Assembly: GCF_026240015.1 (NCBI RefSeq)
Contig: NZ_JAPIUX010000001.1
Span: 690,485 to 754,484, forward strand
Origin: Acetobacter farinalis
GTDB taxonomy: Bacteria; Pseudomonadota; Alphaproteobacteria; Acetobacterales; Acetobacteraceae
Length of the DNA: 64,000 nucleotides
Direction of reading: 5' to 3'
A model generated the notes under the pieces. It did no database searches, was not told the DNA's origin, and saw only the letters and a list, made by a program, of their open reading frames with translations. A program made the position numbers and the translations under genes. Below are positions 51,380 through 60,712 of this stretch, one piece after another (position 1 is the stretch's first letter; each line of letters begins with the position of its first letter).

Positions 51380-53203
51380 ATGGCTCCCCCTCTCCTTCTC
51401 CTTCAGGACATTACTCTCACGCTTGGTGGAAATCCGCTGCTCGACAAGGCAGGTTTTTCCGTTTCAGCCGGTGAGCGGTTATGTCTGGTCGGCCGCAATG
51501 GTTCCGGCAAATCCACCCTCCTGAAAATTGCAGCGGGCGTTATCCAGCCCGACTCAGGAACCCTGTTCCTGCAACCCGGCGCCAGCCTGCGGTATCTGCC
51601 ACAGGAGCCGGACCTGTCCGGCTACGCAACCACGGCGGACTATGTTCTGGCGCAGATTACCGAGCCGGCTTCAGAGTGGCGCGCCGCAGCCATGCTGGAT
51701 GCGCTGGGGCTGAGCGGCAAGGAAAACCCGGCAACTGTCTCCGGGGGTGAAGCGCGCCGCTGTGCCATTGCGGGCGCTCTGGCGTCCTCCCCGGATATTC
51801 TGCTGCTGGATGAGCCAACCAACCATCTGGACATGCCCACCATCGAATGGCTGGAGCGTGAACTTCTCAGCCTGAACTGTGCAATGGTTATCATCAGCCA
51901 TGACCGGCGGCTGCTTTCCACCCTCTCCCGCTCCGTTGTCTGGCTGGACCGCGGGGCAACAAGGCGGCTGGACCAAGGGTTCAGCCGGTTTGAAACCTGG
52001 CGTGAGGAACTGCTGGAGCAGGAAGAGCGGGACGCCCACAAGCTGGACCGCCAGATTGCCCGTGAAGAAGACTGGATGCGGTATGGCGTGACCGCCCGGC
52101 GCAAGCGGAATGTGCGCCGAGTGGGAGAACTGGCTGCCCTGCGTGCGGCCCGGCGCGATGCAGTGCGTTCACAGGGGACAGTCACGCTGGCTGCACAAAG
52201 TGCCTCCACCTCCAGCCGTCTTGTGGCTGTTGCTGAAAATGTCAGCAAATCTTGGGGTGAGCGCTGCATTGTCCGTAATCTGGACTTGCGTGTGCTGCGG
52301 GGGGACAGGCTCGCAATTGTCGGCGCAAACGGTGCAGGCAAAACCACCCTGCTTCACCTTCTGGTCGGGCAGGATCAGCCGGACAGTGGTAGCATCACGC
52401 TTGGCCCTTCTCTGTCCATGGTGACGCTGGACCAGCAGCGCCGCACGCTGGACCCGGACAAGACACTGGCCGACACCCTCACGCGCGGCGGGGGAGACAT
52501 GGTGCAGGTCGGCACCGAAAAGCGGCATGTTATCGGGTATATGAAAGACTTCCTGTTCAGGCCGGAGCAAGCCAGAACTCCTGTTGGCGTGCTCTCGGGC
52601 GGTGAGCGTGGCCGCCTGATGCTGGCCTGCGCGCTGGCGCAGCCCTCCAATCTGCTGGTGCTGGACGAGCCGACCAACGATCTCGATCTTGAAACGCTGG
52701 ACCTGCTTCAGGAAATGCTGTCCAGCTATGAAGGCACAGTTCTGCTGGTCAGCCATGATCGTGATTTTCTTGACCGGGTTGCGACCTCGGTCCTCACGAC
52801 AGACGGTAACGGCACATGGCTGGAGTATGCCGGTGGCTATTCCGATATGCTGGTTCAGAAAAAAGGCGGCGTGGAAGAGGCTGTTGCCTCTGAAAAAGCG
52901 GTTGTGCGGCCAGCACCTTCCAAAGAGCCTTCAGGCGGCCCCCGTACGACAACAGCCAGAAAGCTGAGCTACAAGGACCAGTTCGCTCTGGATAACCTGC
53001 CCCGGGAGATGGAAAAACTGGAGCAGGAAGCAGCCGCATTGCGGACAAAACTCTCGGATGCCTCTCTTTATAGCCGAGACCCTGCCTTGTTCCAGAAATA
53101 CAGCGCGGACCTTGAGAAGATTGAGGGAAAACTCTCTGAATCTGAAGAAAAATGGCTGGAACTGGAGATGAAGCGGGAAAACCTTGCAGCGGGTGAAAAT
53201 TAA
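51380..53203 (+). CDS. ABC-F family ATPase (Uup-like)
   Basis: Soluble protein with two ATPase domains and no membrane segments, 607 residues. The ABC-F class acts on ribosomes or, for Uup, on branched DNA/ribosome stability. Domain 1 has GRNGSGKST and VSGGEARR. The linker (about 210-270) is rich in Arg/Glu (EQEERDAHKLDRQIAREEDWMRYG). Domain 2 has GANGAGKTT, LSGGERGR and VLDEPTNDLDLETLD. A C-terminal coiled coil from about 535 resembles the Uup DNA-binding tail. Resistance function is not implied. Confidence 0.9.
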   Translation: MAPPLLLLQDITLTLGGNPLLDKAGFSVSAGERLCLVGRNGSGKSTLLKIAAGVIQPDSGTLFLQPGASLRYLPQEPDLSGYATTADYVLAQITEPASEWRAAAMLDALGLSGKENPATVSGGEARRCAIAGALASSPDILLLDEPTNHLDMPTIEWLERELLSLNCAMVIISHDRRLLSTLSRSVVWLDRGATRRLDQGFSRFETWREELLEQEERDAHKLDRQIAREEDWMRYGVTARRKRNVRRVGELAALRAARRDAVRSQGTVTLAAQSASTSSRLVAVAENVSKSWGERCIVRNLDLRVLRGDRLAIVGANGAGKTTLLHLLVGQDQPDSGSITLGPSLSMVTLDQQRRTLDPDKTLADTLTRGGGDMVQVGTEKRHVIGYMKDFLFRPEQARTPVGVLSGGERGRLMLACALAQPSNLLVLDEPTNDLDLETLDLLQEMLSSYEGTVLLVSHDRDFLDRVATSVLTTDGNGTWLEYAGGYSDMLVQKKGGVEEAVASEKAVVRPAPSKEPSGGPRTTTARKLSYKDQFALDNLPREMEKLEQEAAALRTKLSDASLYSRDPALFQKYSADLEKIEGKLSESEEKWLELEMKRENLAAGEN

Positions 53204-53260
53204 TTCCTTTCTCCCACTTGCCACCCCTGTTTCTCTCGGCTAATAGGATCCCCACAAACC

Positions 53261-53335
53261 GGGTGCGTAGCTCAGCGGTAGAGCATCGCCTTCACACGGC
53301 GGGGGTCACAGGTTCAATCCCTGTCGCACCCACCA
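53261..53335 (+). tRNA. tRNA-Val (CAC)
   Basis: A 75-base cloverleaf with encoded CCA. The acceptor GGGTGCG pairs with CGCACCC. The D-arm is GCTCAGCGGTAGAGC. The anticodon loop TTCACAC gives CAC (53293-53295), reading GUG valine. The T-arm is ACAGGTTCAATCCCTGT. A CCGCA-T8-GCGG structure follows, which may help end transcription. Confidence 0.97.
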
Positions 53336-53506
53336 CGATAAACCGCAGTTTTTTTTGCGGCTCTTACGTGGTTTCCGGTTTTTTCCAAAATTCATATCGG
53401 TGCATTTCGGTACGGCTCAATCCGCATTGGCACGTAGAAATCCGTGCCATCAAATCCCGGAATTGAACATCCAGTCGATTTCTGATGCGGCTGGTCGCGC
53501 AGTGTC

Positions 53507-53539
53507 CTGCTGCCGGCTACGGGCTGTAACCGGCAGCAG
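53507..53539. terminator. Hairpin downstream of the glutathione transferase gene
   Basis: CTGCTGCCGG and CCGGCAGCAG form a perfect 10-base stem with a 13-base loop, eight bases past the transferase stop. No T tract follows. It sits between the convergent tRNA-Val and transferase genes and probably stops both. Confidence 0.5.
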
Positions 53540-53546
53540 TTGCGCC

Positions 53547-54158
53547 TCAGAGTAATCCTTCTTCACGCATCGCCTTTTGGGCTGAAGGACGGGCAAGAAC
53601 GGTGTCGCGCAGGGCGCGTGTTTTCGGGTAGGCGGAGATGTCTATTTTGAGGGGTGTTGTCCAGTTCAGGAGAACGGCCATGAGCGCATCTGCCTGTGTG
53701 AAGCCGGCTGGAAGAATATAGCCATTTGTCCCCTGCGCCAGAAGCGCTTCAACTTCACTCAGGCGGCGTGTGACAACACGGTTCAGGAGTATTTCACGTG
53801 TGGCATCTGGAAGATCAGGGGAAAAAAGAGGCCCGATCGCGCTGTGCACGTCCTCACAGAACCCTAAAGCTTCCAGCAGGCGAAAAAATTCGATGGTATT
53901 GGTGGCGGGACGAAATGCCGCCTGATCGGCGTGTTGTCCGATATACGTCAGAACAGCAACGTTCTGCGTCAGAATAGTGCCGGGTGAGACTTCAAGTGCC
54001 GGTACGGCTCCGCGTGGGTTAATGGTTGTATAATCCTGATGGTCTGCCGTTACCTTGTTTTTGAGATCCACCCGCACGAGGGTGTAAGGCAGGCCCGTTT
54101 CGTTCAAAATGATATGCGCTGCAAGTGAACAAGCCCCGGGAGAGTAATATAACTTCAT
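53547..54158 (-). CDS. Glutathione S-transferase family protein
   Basis: Beta/theta-like glutathione transferase of 203 residues. The N-terminal thioredoxin-like domain begins MKLYYSPGACSLAAHIILNE, with the serine/cysteine region of beta-class enzymes (SPGACSLA). Then comes the cis-proline element NPRGAVPALEV. The C-terminal helical domain covers about 85-200. Substrate unknown; detoxification or maintenance of thiols is the likely general role. It stands as a single gene on the minus strand. Confidence 0.88.
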   Translation of the reverse strand: MKLYYSPGACSLAAHIILNETGLPYTLVRVDLKNKVTADHQDYTTINPRGAVPALEVSPGTILTQNVAVLTYIGQHADQAAFRPATNTIEFFRLLEALGFCEDVHSAIGPLFSPDLPDATREILLNRVVTRRLSEVEALLAQGTNGYILPAGFTQADALMAVLLNWTTPLKIDISAYPKTRALRDTVLARPSAQKAMREEGLL

Positions 54159-54351
54159 GGAACAGTTTCTCTCTTTCTCTTCAAAGTGCCAAAGAGCACA
54201 GAGCAGCTAAAGCCCGTTCGCTCTATAGCGTGAAGCATGGCACGATGGATTGGTGCTTGAGAAGGGCAGGAGAAAACGTAAGGGGCTGTTATGAATGGGC
54301 ATGGGCCACGGAAAGGCGCCTGGTCTGGCCCTGTTCAAACACCATGGCTGC

Positions 54352-54388
54352 CCGAACAAAAACGGGCCAGAGAGTGACTCTGGCCCGT
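54352..54388 (-). terminator. Rho-independent terminator after the OmpR-type regulator
   Basis: AACGGGCCAGAG and CTCTGGCCCGTT form a 12-base perfect stem with a 5-base loop. On the minus strand it is followed by TTTTTGTTC. It lies 22 bases after the regulator stop. The remaining 190 bases to the transferase gene hold nothing recognisable. Confidence 0.9.
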
Positions 54389-54410
54389 TCTGGTGTTCTG
54401 TGGCGTGGCT

Positions 54411-55130
54411 TTAGTGCGCGGGAACCGCAGCCAATTCCGGGTTCAGGCGATAGCCGCCGCCTTCTGTAATCAGGAGTGTGGCATTGGCCGGATCGGGCTC
54501 AATTTTCTGCCGCAGCCGATAGATGTGTGTTTCAAGCGTGTGCGTTGTCACCGCGGCATTATACCCCCAGACTTCATTGAGAAGCACCTGACGGGGCACA
54601 GGGCGCGTGCCGGCACGGTAGAGAAATTTCAGGATAGCCGTTTCTTTTTCCGTCAGCCGAATGCGGCGGTTCTTCAGCGGCTCCTGAAGGAGCTTGGCGG
54701 AAGGGCGGAAGGTGTAAGGCCCGATGCTGAACACGGCATCTTCACTGTTTTCAAACAGGCGCATCTGGGCACGCAGGCGCGCCAGAAGCTCGGCAATCCG
54801 GAAAGGCTTGGCGACGTAATCGTTCGCGCCGGCATCCAGGCCCCGCACCACATCCGCTTCATCATCTGAACCTGTCAGCATGATGATGGGCATCCGCAGG
54901 CCATCTTTCCGCAAATCCGCGCAGAAATCGCGCCCATCGCCATCAGGCAGGCTGACGTCAAGCAGAAGAGCATCAAACCGGCTGTCTGGTGCTTTCAGTT
55001 TTTCCCGTGCTTCAGCCAGAGAGGAGGCCTCTTCAACTGTAAACTCACCTTCAAGCTGCAATTGCTCAACAAGTGTCTGGCGAAGGATCCGGTCGTCATC
55101 AACAACCAATATTGGACGTGCACCCGTCAT
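54411..55130 (-). CDS. OmpR-family response regulator
   Basis: Two-component DNA-binding regulator, 239 residues. The receiver domain (about 6-125) has VVDDDRILRQ, the phosphoacceptor aspartate in DALLLDVSLPDGDG and the lysine in DYVAKPF. A winged-helix domain (about 140-232) has RLTEKETAILKFLYRAG and the recognition segment TTHTLETHIYRLRQKI. There is no kinase gene beside it. It is divergent from an L,D-transpeptidase gene, and a control link with the cell wall is possible. Confidence 0.92.
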   Translation of the reverse strand: MTGARPILVVDDDRILRQTLVEQLQLEGEFTVEEASSLAEAREKLKAPDSRFDALLLDVSLPDGDGRDFCADLRKDGLRMPIIMLTGSDDEADVVRGLDAGANDYVAKPFRIAELLARLRAQMRLFENSEDAVFSIGPYTFRPSAKLLQEPLKNRRIRLTEKETAILKFLYRAGTRPVPRQVLLNEVWGYNAAVTTHTLETHIYRLRQKIEPDPANATLLITEGGGYRLNPELAAVPAH

Positions 55131-55279
55131 TCGGTTTTCTTCTCCTTGGTATCGGCCTTCTGGGCGGGCTGTCTGGTCTGTTCACAGTCTCTCGAACTTG
55201 TCACGATTCGGCTCAGAGCTCTAGTCTAGATATGGTATGTTACCGCCCTGAAAAATCTGCAAACGGGTAATTTTCACGT

Positions 55280-55795
55280 ATGATGATACACCTCCTGTCC
55301 CGCTCATGCTTTGCCGCTGATGCACAACTGCATTGCGGGGGCAAAATCATGAATGTGGTCATCGGAAAGAACGGCCTTACAGACGTGAAACAGGAAGGTG
55401 ATCATGCAACGCCCATTGGTATTTTTCCTCTCAGAAAGGTGTACTACCGGGCGGACCGGGTGATAAAGCCGCAAACAATACTTCAGGTTGAACCACTTGC
55501 ACCACAGGACGGGTGGTGTGATGACCCTGCTCATCCTGATTATAACTGTTCTGTGAGATTGCCACACCCAGCCCGGCACGAGCAGTTATGGCGTGAGGAT
55601 GGGGTTTATGATCTCATAGTCGTGATGGGATATAACGATAATCCGGTCGTTCCGGGAAGAGGCTCGGCAATTTTCATGCATCTTCAGCGCCCTGACAGAA
55701 CACCAACCGAAGGGTGCCTCGCCCTGACTGAAACAGACCTTCGGGCAGTTCTGGCCGCCGGAGCGGATGCGGTCCACATCCACGCTCCGGGCTGA
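55280..55795 (+). CDS. YkuD-type L,D-transpeptidase family protein
   Basis: A protein of 171 residues from the ATG at 55280 (a second ATG follows at once; no ribosome site is clear). The YkuD-like catalytic region is present: AIFMHLQRPDRTPTEGCLAL, with histidine and the nucleophile cysteine in TEGC. Other family marks are GDHATPIGIFPLRKVYYR and VMGYNDNPVVPGRGS. No typical signal peptide or membrane helix is visible, so the location is unclear. It shares a divergent intergenic region with the OmpR-type regulator. Confidence 0.85.
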   Translation: MMIHLLSRSCFAADAQLHCGGKIMNVVIGKNGLTDVKQEGDHATPIGIFPLRKVYYRADRVIKPQTILQVEPLAPQDGWCDDPAHPDYNCSVRLPHPARHEQLWREDGVYDLIVVMGYNDNPVVPGRGSAIFMHLQRPDRTPTEGCLALTETDLRAVLAAGADAVHIHAPG

Positions 55796-55824
55796 ATAAC
55801 TGATTTGGGAAGGCTCCCCTTCCC

Positions 55825-57642
55825 TTACAGAATGTCCTCCGCCGGAGGGACAAGAGCAATCACACACTGCCCGACTTCCGGGAGAGCCGGGCGTTCATCT
55901 TCCGCTGAGACAACGGTCATGGAAATGCCCTTGTCCAGCACCAGAAACACCAGAAGATTGCTGCTTTCCTTTAAAAGCATGTCCCGATTGTCCGCCGTGA
56001 CATTAACCCCCTGAAACTGCCAGCCTTCTCTCACCAGGGTTTCCAGCAGTGTAAAATTCCACGAGGGTTCGCCCAGCACCTTTCCCCGGGCATCCCGGCT
56101 CAGGCCCCGGTACAGATCCAGCCGGGCAATGCCGGGGCTGACCTGATAAACGCGCTGCCTGCCGAAATGCGGAGCCAGATGGGCACAGACCAGACCATTG
56201 TAAATGGCATCGGGCGTTGCGGAAATCAGGTAATCTCCGGGGCGTTCCTCCAGGCTTTCAGCGCCTTCTTCCGAAAGCACTTCGGCCCTGAGCACCGGTA
56301 CGCCAGCTTGTGCGGCAGCCCTGAGATCACTGGCGGAGTTATCCACCAGAACGACCGGCGCGCCGGCCCGATGCACAGCAATGGCCAGCCCGGTTGACCA
56401 GACATTTGCGCCCACAATGGCCAGAGCAGGCTCATCAGAGAGGGTGAGTTTGAGCTTGCGGCCGAGCGGGCGAAGGGAAAACCCATGCAGGATCATGGTG
56501 GAGGCAATCACCGCGAAGACGGCGGGCATCACGAGCCCTGCTCCCGGATAACCGGCATCCTGCAACCGCATGCCGGCAATACCTGCCACAGCGGCCGCCA
56601 CAATCCCGCGCGGGGCAATCCAGCCGACAAAAATACGCTCGGCCCAGCTCAGGCTGGACCCCATGGTTGCCAGCAGAATACCCAGCGGGCGCACCAGAAA
56701 CAGCACCACAAGGGTCAGCGCGCCAATGGACCATGAGAGGTTGGAAAGCTGCTCCCGCTGAAGGTCCGCCGTCAGCAGGACAAACAGAACCGACACGATC
56801 AGGACAACCAGAGATTCCTTCATGCGCTGGATTTCAGCCATGCCCGGAATACGCAGATTGACCAGCGCCATGCCGAACACGGTAGAGGCAATAAGCCCCG
56901 CGCCATCCATGGTGAGCGTGCCAAGGGCAAACAGTATCAGGGCAATTGTGATCAGGATGGAGCTTTTCAGGACTTCGGGCATCAGATCCCGCACCAGAAG
57001 CCAGCGCACTCCGAGGGCCGCACCAATACCCAGCCCGATGGTCAGCCCCGCGCTGGCCAGCATATGGGGCAGGATAAAGCCGAAAAATGTGCCTGACCCT
57101 TCTCCGGGGCGCATCAGCAGCACTTCCAGCACCAGTGTTGCCAGAATGGCCCCTACGGGATCATTCACGATGGCTTCCCAGCGCAGGAATGCCGCAACTT
57201 TTGGCTGAAGCTTGGCATGGCGCAGAAGGGGCAGAACCACCGTGGGGCCGGTCACGACAATAATGGAGCCGAACAGGAACGCAGGCCCCCAGCCCATGCC
57301 GCCAATATAATGAGCGGCCATGCTGCCAAGAAGAAGGTTGATGGGAAGTGCGACAAGAGTAAGACGGATAACGCCTTCCCCTGCTTCTTTCAGTTGCCTG
57401 AAATCCAGAACAAGGCCGCCCTCGAACACGATCAGGGCCACGGCGAGAGACACCAGCGGGTGAAATGCCGAGCCGATCATCACGGAAGGATGCAGGATTT
57501 TAAGCACTGGCCCATATAGCAGGCCAAGGCTGAACAGCAGGACAATTGCCGGCAGGCGGAAGCGCCACGCGCTCCATTGCGCGAGCATGCTGCCACCGAG
57601 CACACAGAAAATGCTTAGAAGTATGCTCTCACTCATGGGCAT
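55825..57642 (-). CDS. Cation:proton antiporter (CPA1/NhaP type) with C-terminal TrkA-N-like domain
   Basis: Inner-membrane Na+ or K+/H+ exchanger of 605 residues. About 12 hydrophobic helices span residues 5-400. The transport-site motif is EAIVNDPVGAI (the ND pair of electroneutral CPA1 proteins), with GPTVVLPLLRHAKL before it. The cytoplasmic part from about residue 410 is Rossmann-like: LAIVGANVWSTGLAIAVHRAG, then VVLVDNSASDLRAA. This domain may sense nucleotides. The stop lies 29 bases from the convergent L,D-transpeptidase gene. Confidence 0.9.
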   Translation of the reverse strand: MPMSESILLSIFCVLGGSMLAQWSAWRFRLPAIVLLFSLGLLYGPVLKILHPSVMIGSAFHPLVSLAVALIVFEGGLVLDFRQLKEAGEGVIRLTLVALPINLLLGSMAAHYIGGMGWGPAFLFGSIIVVTGPTVVLPLLRHAKLQPKVAAFLRWEAIVNDPVGAILATLVLEVLLMRPGEGSGTFFGFILPHMLASAGLTIGLGIGAALGVRWLLVRDLMPEVLKSSILITIALILFALGTLTMDGAGLIASTVFGMALVNLRIPGMAEIQRMKESLVVLIVSVLFVLLTADLQREQLSNLSWSIGALTLVVLFLVRPLGILLATMGSSLSWAERIFVGWIAPRGIVAAAVAGIAGMRLQDAGYPGAGLVMPAVFAVIASTMILHGFSLRPLGRKLKLTLSDEPALAIVGANVWSTGLAIAVHRAGAPVVLVDNSASDLRAAAQAGVPVLRAEVLSEEGAESLEERPGDYLISATPDAIYNGLVCAHLAPHFGRQRVYQVSPGIARLDLYRGLSRDARGKVLGEPSWNFTLLETLVREGWQFQGVNVTADNRDMLLKESSNLLVFLVLDKGISMTVVSAEDERPALPEVGQCVIALVPPAEDIL

Positions 57643-57748
57643 CCATCTTAAAAAACCCCGTTATACGCCTGATGCGCCAAGCAAAGGCGATAAGTTATGC
57701 ACAGGCTTATTAAGTTGAACACACATTTTTTGTCGAACAGACTTGCCT

Positions 57749-59077
57749 TCAGGGGGCTGTCGCGTCGATTTTCTGATCGGTTTCCGCATCAGCCTTGCGT
57801 TCCAGCACGGCCGCAAAGAACCCGTCCGTTTCATTCCGGTGTGGTGTGAGAGAAAACATGGATGCGCCACGCAGGGACTCAGGCAGGGCGCTGCTGTCTG
57901 ACGGCACACGCTCAAAATCCGGGTGGCGGCTCAGGAACGCCTCGACCTGGTTGGCATTTTCCGCCTGCAGCACGGAACAGGTGGCGTAAACCATCCGCCC
58001 GCCCGGTTTGACCAGAGAAGACGCCCTGTCCAGAATTTCAGACTGCTTGACCAGCAGTTCTTCCAGATCCTGCTCTGTCATCCGCAGGCGGGCATCAGGG
58101 TTGCGCCGCCACGTGCCCGTGCCACTGCACGGGGCATCAACCAGCACGCGGTCGAACGATTTGGCGCGGCGTTTGGCCCATTTGTCTCCGGCTTTCAGCA
58201 GATGCCGTTCAACATTATGCACACCCGCGCGGCGCAGGCGGCGCACCGCGCCATCCAGACGGACTTCAGAGACATCACACGCGGTAATATGCCCCTTGTT
58301 TTCCATCATCATGGCCAGCGCCAGTGTCTTGCCCCCTGCCCCGGCGCAGTAATCCAGAACGCGCATGTCCGGGGTGACCCCCATAATGGCGGCAACAAGC
58401 TGGCTGCCTTCATCCTGAATTTCTACCCGTCCATCCTTAAAAGGCGCGGTAGACGTCACGGGCAGACGCCCGTTCAGCCGGAGGCCCCACGGGGAAAGCG
58501 GGGTAAGGATGGCATGCAGCCCTTCCCGCCCCAGTGCATTCTGGGCATCCCGACGGTTCGTGCGCAGCATATTCACGCGCAGATCAAGCGTTGCCGGTTC
58601 AGAAAGAGCGGCAAGCTCGGCTTCCAGCGTGTCACCAAAGGTTTCTTCAAGACGCGGCAGCAGCCAGTCCGGCAGTTCCAGCCGGACGGCACGCGGCATC
58701 TCCGCATTGTCCAGCTTTTCACCCGCCAGAGCGGAGACAACATCCTGTTCGGAATAGCTCAGTGCGCCCGGCGCAAACCGGCCTTCCGCAAAGAGAGCTG
58801 CAATTTCTCTGGCAGGCCAGCCTTTCAGGGCAAGATTGGCGACGGCAAGACTGCGGGGGGTGATCTCCACCCCGCATTTTGTCAGCCACCAACCCAGCCT
58901 GCGCCAAGCCCGCATGATCTCCCAGACCATACCGGAGACCGCCCGACGATCTCCCCCGCCGATATAACGCCGTTCACGAAAAAAGCTGTTGGCAACGGCG
59001 TCAGCCGGTTTTCTGGGCGTGGCCTCCATGGCCGTAAGAAGATCAATGGAGGCACCCAGCCGAGCAGAAGGAGTCAT
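57749..59077 (-). CDS. RsmB/NOP family class I SAM-dependent RNA methyltransferase
   Basis: Likely 16S rRNA m5C967 methyltransferase or a close relative. It is 442 residues. An N-terminal NusB-like helical domain (about 10-135) is followed by a linker. The catalytic domain has the SAM loop VLDYCAGAGGKTLALA, motif IV LVDAPCSGTGTWRRNPD (cysteine for release) and the catalytic cysteine in VYATCSVLQAEN. It starts nine bases after guaB on the same strand, so the two are probably cotranscribed. Whether the substrate is C967 cannot be told from sequence. Confidence 0.92.
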   Translation of the reverse strand: MTPSARLGASIDLLTAMEATPRKPADAVANSFFRERRYIGGGDRRAVSGMVWEIMRAWRRLGWWLTKCGVEITPRSLAVANLALKGWPAREIAALFAEGRFAPGALSYSEQDVVSALAGEKLDNAEMPRAVRLELPDWLLPRLEETFGDTLEAELAALSEPATLDLRVNMLRTNRRDAQNALGREGLHAILTPLSPWGLRLNGRLPVTSTAPFKDGRVEIQDEGSQLVAAIMGVTPDMRVLDYCAGAGGKTLALAMMMENKGHITACDVSEVRLDGAVRRLRRAGVHNVERHLLKAGDKWAKRRAKSFDRVLVDAPCSGTGTWRRNPDARLRMTEQDLEELLVKQSEILDRASSLVKPGGRMVYATCSVLQAENANQVEAFLSRHPDFERVPSDSSALPESLRGASMFSLTPHRNETDGFFAAVLERKADAETDQKIDATAP

Positions 59078-59086
59078 AGGTAAGGT

Positions 59087-60565
59087 TCAGTCCCGACGGT
59101 AGTTAGGGGCTTCACGCGTGATGGACACGTCATGAACATGGCTTTCACGCAGCCCTGCACCGGTAATCCGGCGGAATTGCGCGTTCTGCTGAAGGTTTTT
59201 GAGTTCCCGGGAGCCGGTGTATCCCATGCCGGCTTTCAGGCCACCCACCAGCTGGTGAATGACAGCCGCCATGGCGCCTTTATAGGCCACGCGACCTTCA
59301 ATACCTTCCGGTACCAGCTTCAGGGAGTCCCGCACTTCCTGCTGGAAGTAACGGTCTGCCGAGCCGCGCGCCATGGCGCCAAGGCTGCCCATGCCACGGT
59401 AGGATTTATAGGAACGGCCCTGATACAGGAACACTTCGCCGGGGGCTTCTTCCGTGCCCGCCAGCAGAGAACCGACCATCACGACATCCGCCCCGGCCCC
59501 GATAGCCTTCACGATGTCACCCGATGTGCGGACCCCGCCATCTGCAATGCAGGGAATATCCAGCTCACGGCAGGCTGCGGCTGTTTCCAGAACGGCGGAG
59601 AACTGCGGCACACCCACACCGGCCACAATGCGCGTGGTGCAGATGGACCCCGGACCAATGCCGACTTTTACGCAATCCGCCCCGGAGGCAATCAGAGCCT
59701 GTGCTGCTTCCGGTGTGGCCACATTGCCGGCAATGATCTGGATAGAGCTGTCATGCGCCTTCAGGCGTTCCACCGCACGCAGCACGCCGGAGGAATGGCC
59801 GTGGGCTGTATCAACGACCAGCACGTCCACTCCGGCTTCCACCAGCAGTTTGGCGCGATTGAAGCCATCATCTCCCACGCCGGTTGCCGCAGCGCAGCGC
59901 AGGCGGCCCATGCTGTCCTTGATGGCCAGCGGGTATGCCACGGCCTTGTCCATGTCCTTGACGGTGATGATCCCGACACAGCGGTCGGCTTTATCCACCA
60001 CCAGAAGCTTTTCAATCCGGTGCTTGTGCAGAAGCTGGCGGGCGGTATCGGGGTCTGCCCCGTCACGCACCGTCACCAGCCCGTCATGCGTCATCAGTTC
60101 GGCTACACGCTGGGCAGGGTCCACCGCAAAGCGCACATCGCGATTGGTGATGATGCCGATCAGCTTCTGTGTGTGCGGCTCAACAACCGGAAGGCCGCTG
60201 ATCCCGTTGCTCTGCATGATCTCGCGCACTTCCGCGAGGGTCTGGTCAGGCCCTACGGTTACGGGGTTGACCACCATTCCCGATTCGAAGCGCTTGACGC
60301 GACGAACATGCTCGGCCTGCTCTTCCGGCGTCAGATTTTTATGAATCACGCCAAGACCGCCCTGCTGCGCCATGGCGATGGCCATCTGGTCTTCTGTCAC
60401 CGTGTCCATGGCGGCAGAAATCAGAGGGATATTGAGTTCAATGGAGCGTGTCAGACGTGTGCGAACAGACGTCTGGCCGGGAACAACCTCAGATGCCGCG
60501 GGAACGACGAGAACGTCATCAAACGCCAGGGCTTCTGTAACGCGGCTGTAGGGGGAAGAAGTCAT
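59087..60565 (-). CDS. guaB: Inosine-5'-monophosphate dehydrogenase
   Basis: Oxidises IMP to XMP, the first committed step to guanine nucleotides. It is 492 residues from the ATG at 60565 (MTSSPYSRVTEALAFDDVLVVPA); a longer open frame upstream is not family sequence. The TIM barrel is interrupted by two CBS domains (about 95-215; NRDVRFAVDP ... KAVAYPLA). The catalytic cysteine is in GPGSICTTRIV, and the flap has YRGMGSLGAM. The C-terminus ends YRRD. RsmB follows. Confidence 0.97.
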   Translation of the reverse strand: MTSSPYSRVTEALAFDDVLVVPAASEVVPGQTSVRTRLTRSIELNIPLISAAMDTVTEDQMAIAMAQQGGLGVIHKNLTPEEQAEHVRRVKRFESGMVVNPVTVGPDQTLAEVREIMQSNGISGLPVVEPHTQKLIGIITNRDVRFAVDPAQRVAELMTHDGLVTVRDGADPDTARQLLHKHRIEKLLVVDKADRCVGIITVKDMDKAVAYPLAIKDSMGRLRCAAATGVGDDGFNRAKLLVEAGVDVLVVDTAHGHSSGVLRAVERLKAHDSSIQIIAGNVATPEAAQALIASGADCVKVGIGPGSICTTRIVAGVGVPQFSAVLETAAACRELDIPCIADGGVRTSGDIVKAIGAGADVVMVGSLLAGTEEAPGEVFLYQGRSYKSYRGMGSLGAMARGSADRYFQQEVRDSLKLVPEGIEGRVAYKGAMAAVIHQLVGGLKAGMGYTGSRELKNLQQNAQFRRITGAGLRESHVHDVSITREAPNYRRD

Positions 60566-60712
60566 ACAACGGGAACCCTTGACCAGATTGCGAGAGGGGG
60601 GACCCGACAGCAGAGCATCGCCGCAGGTCACCGACCATTGGCGCTTCCTCTTATGGTCTTGCAGCAGCAAACGCAAGTGAAGAGGCGTAAAATTGACATG
60701 TTTTTAAAAATG

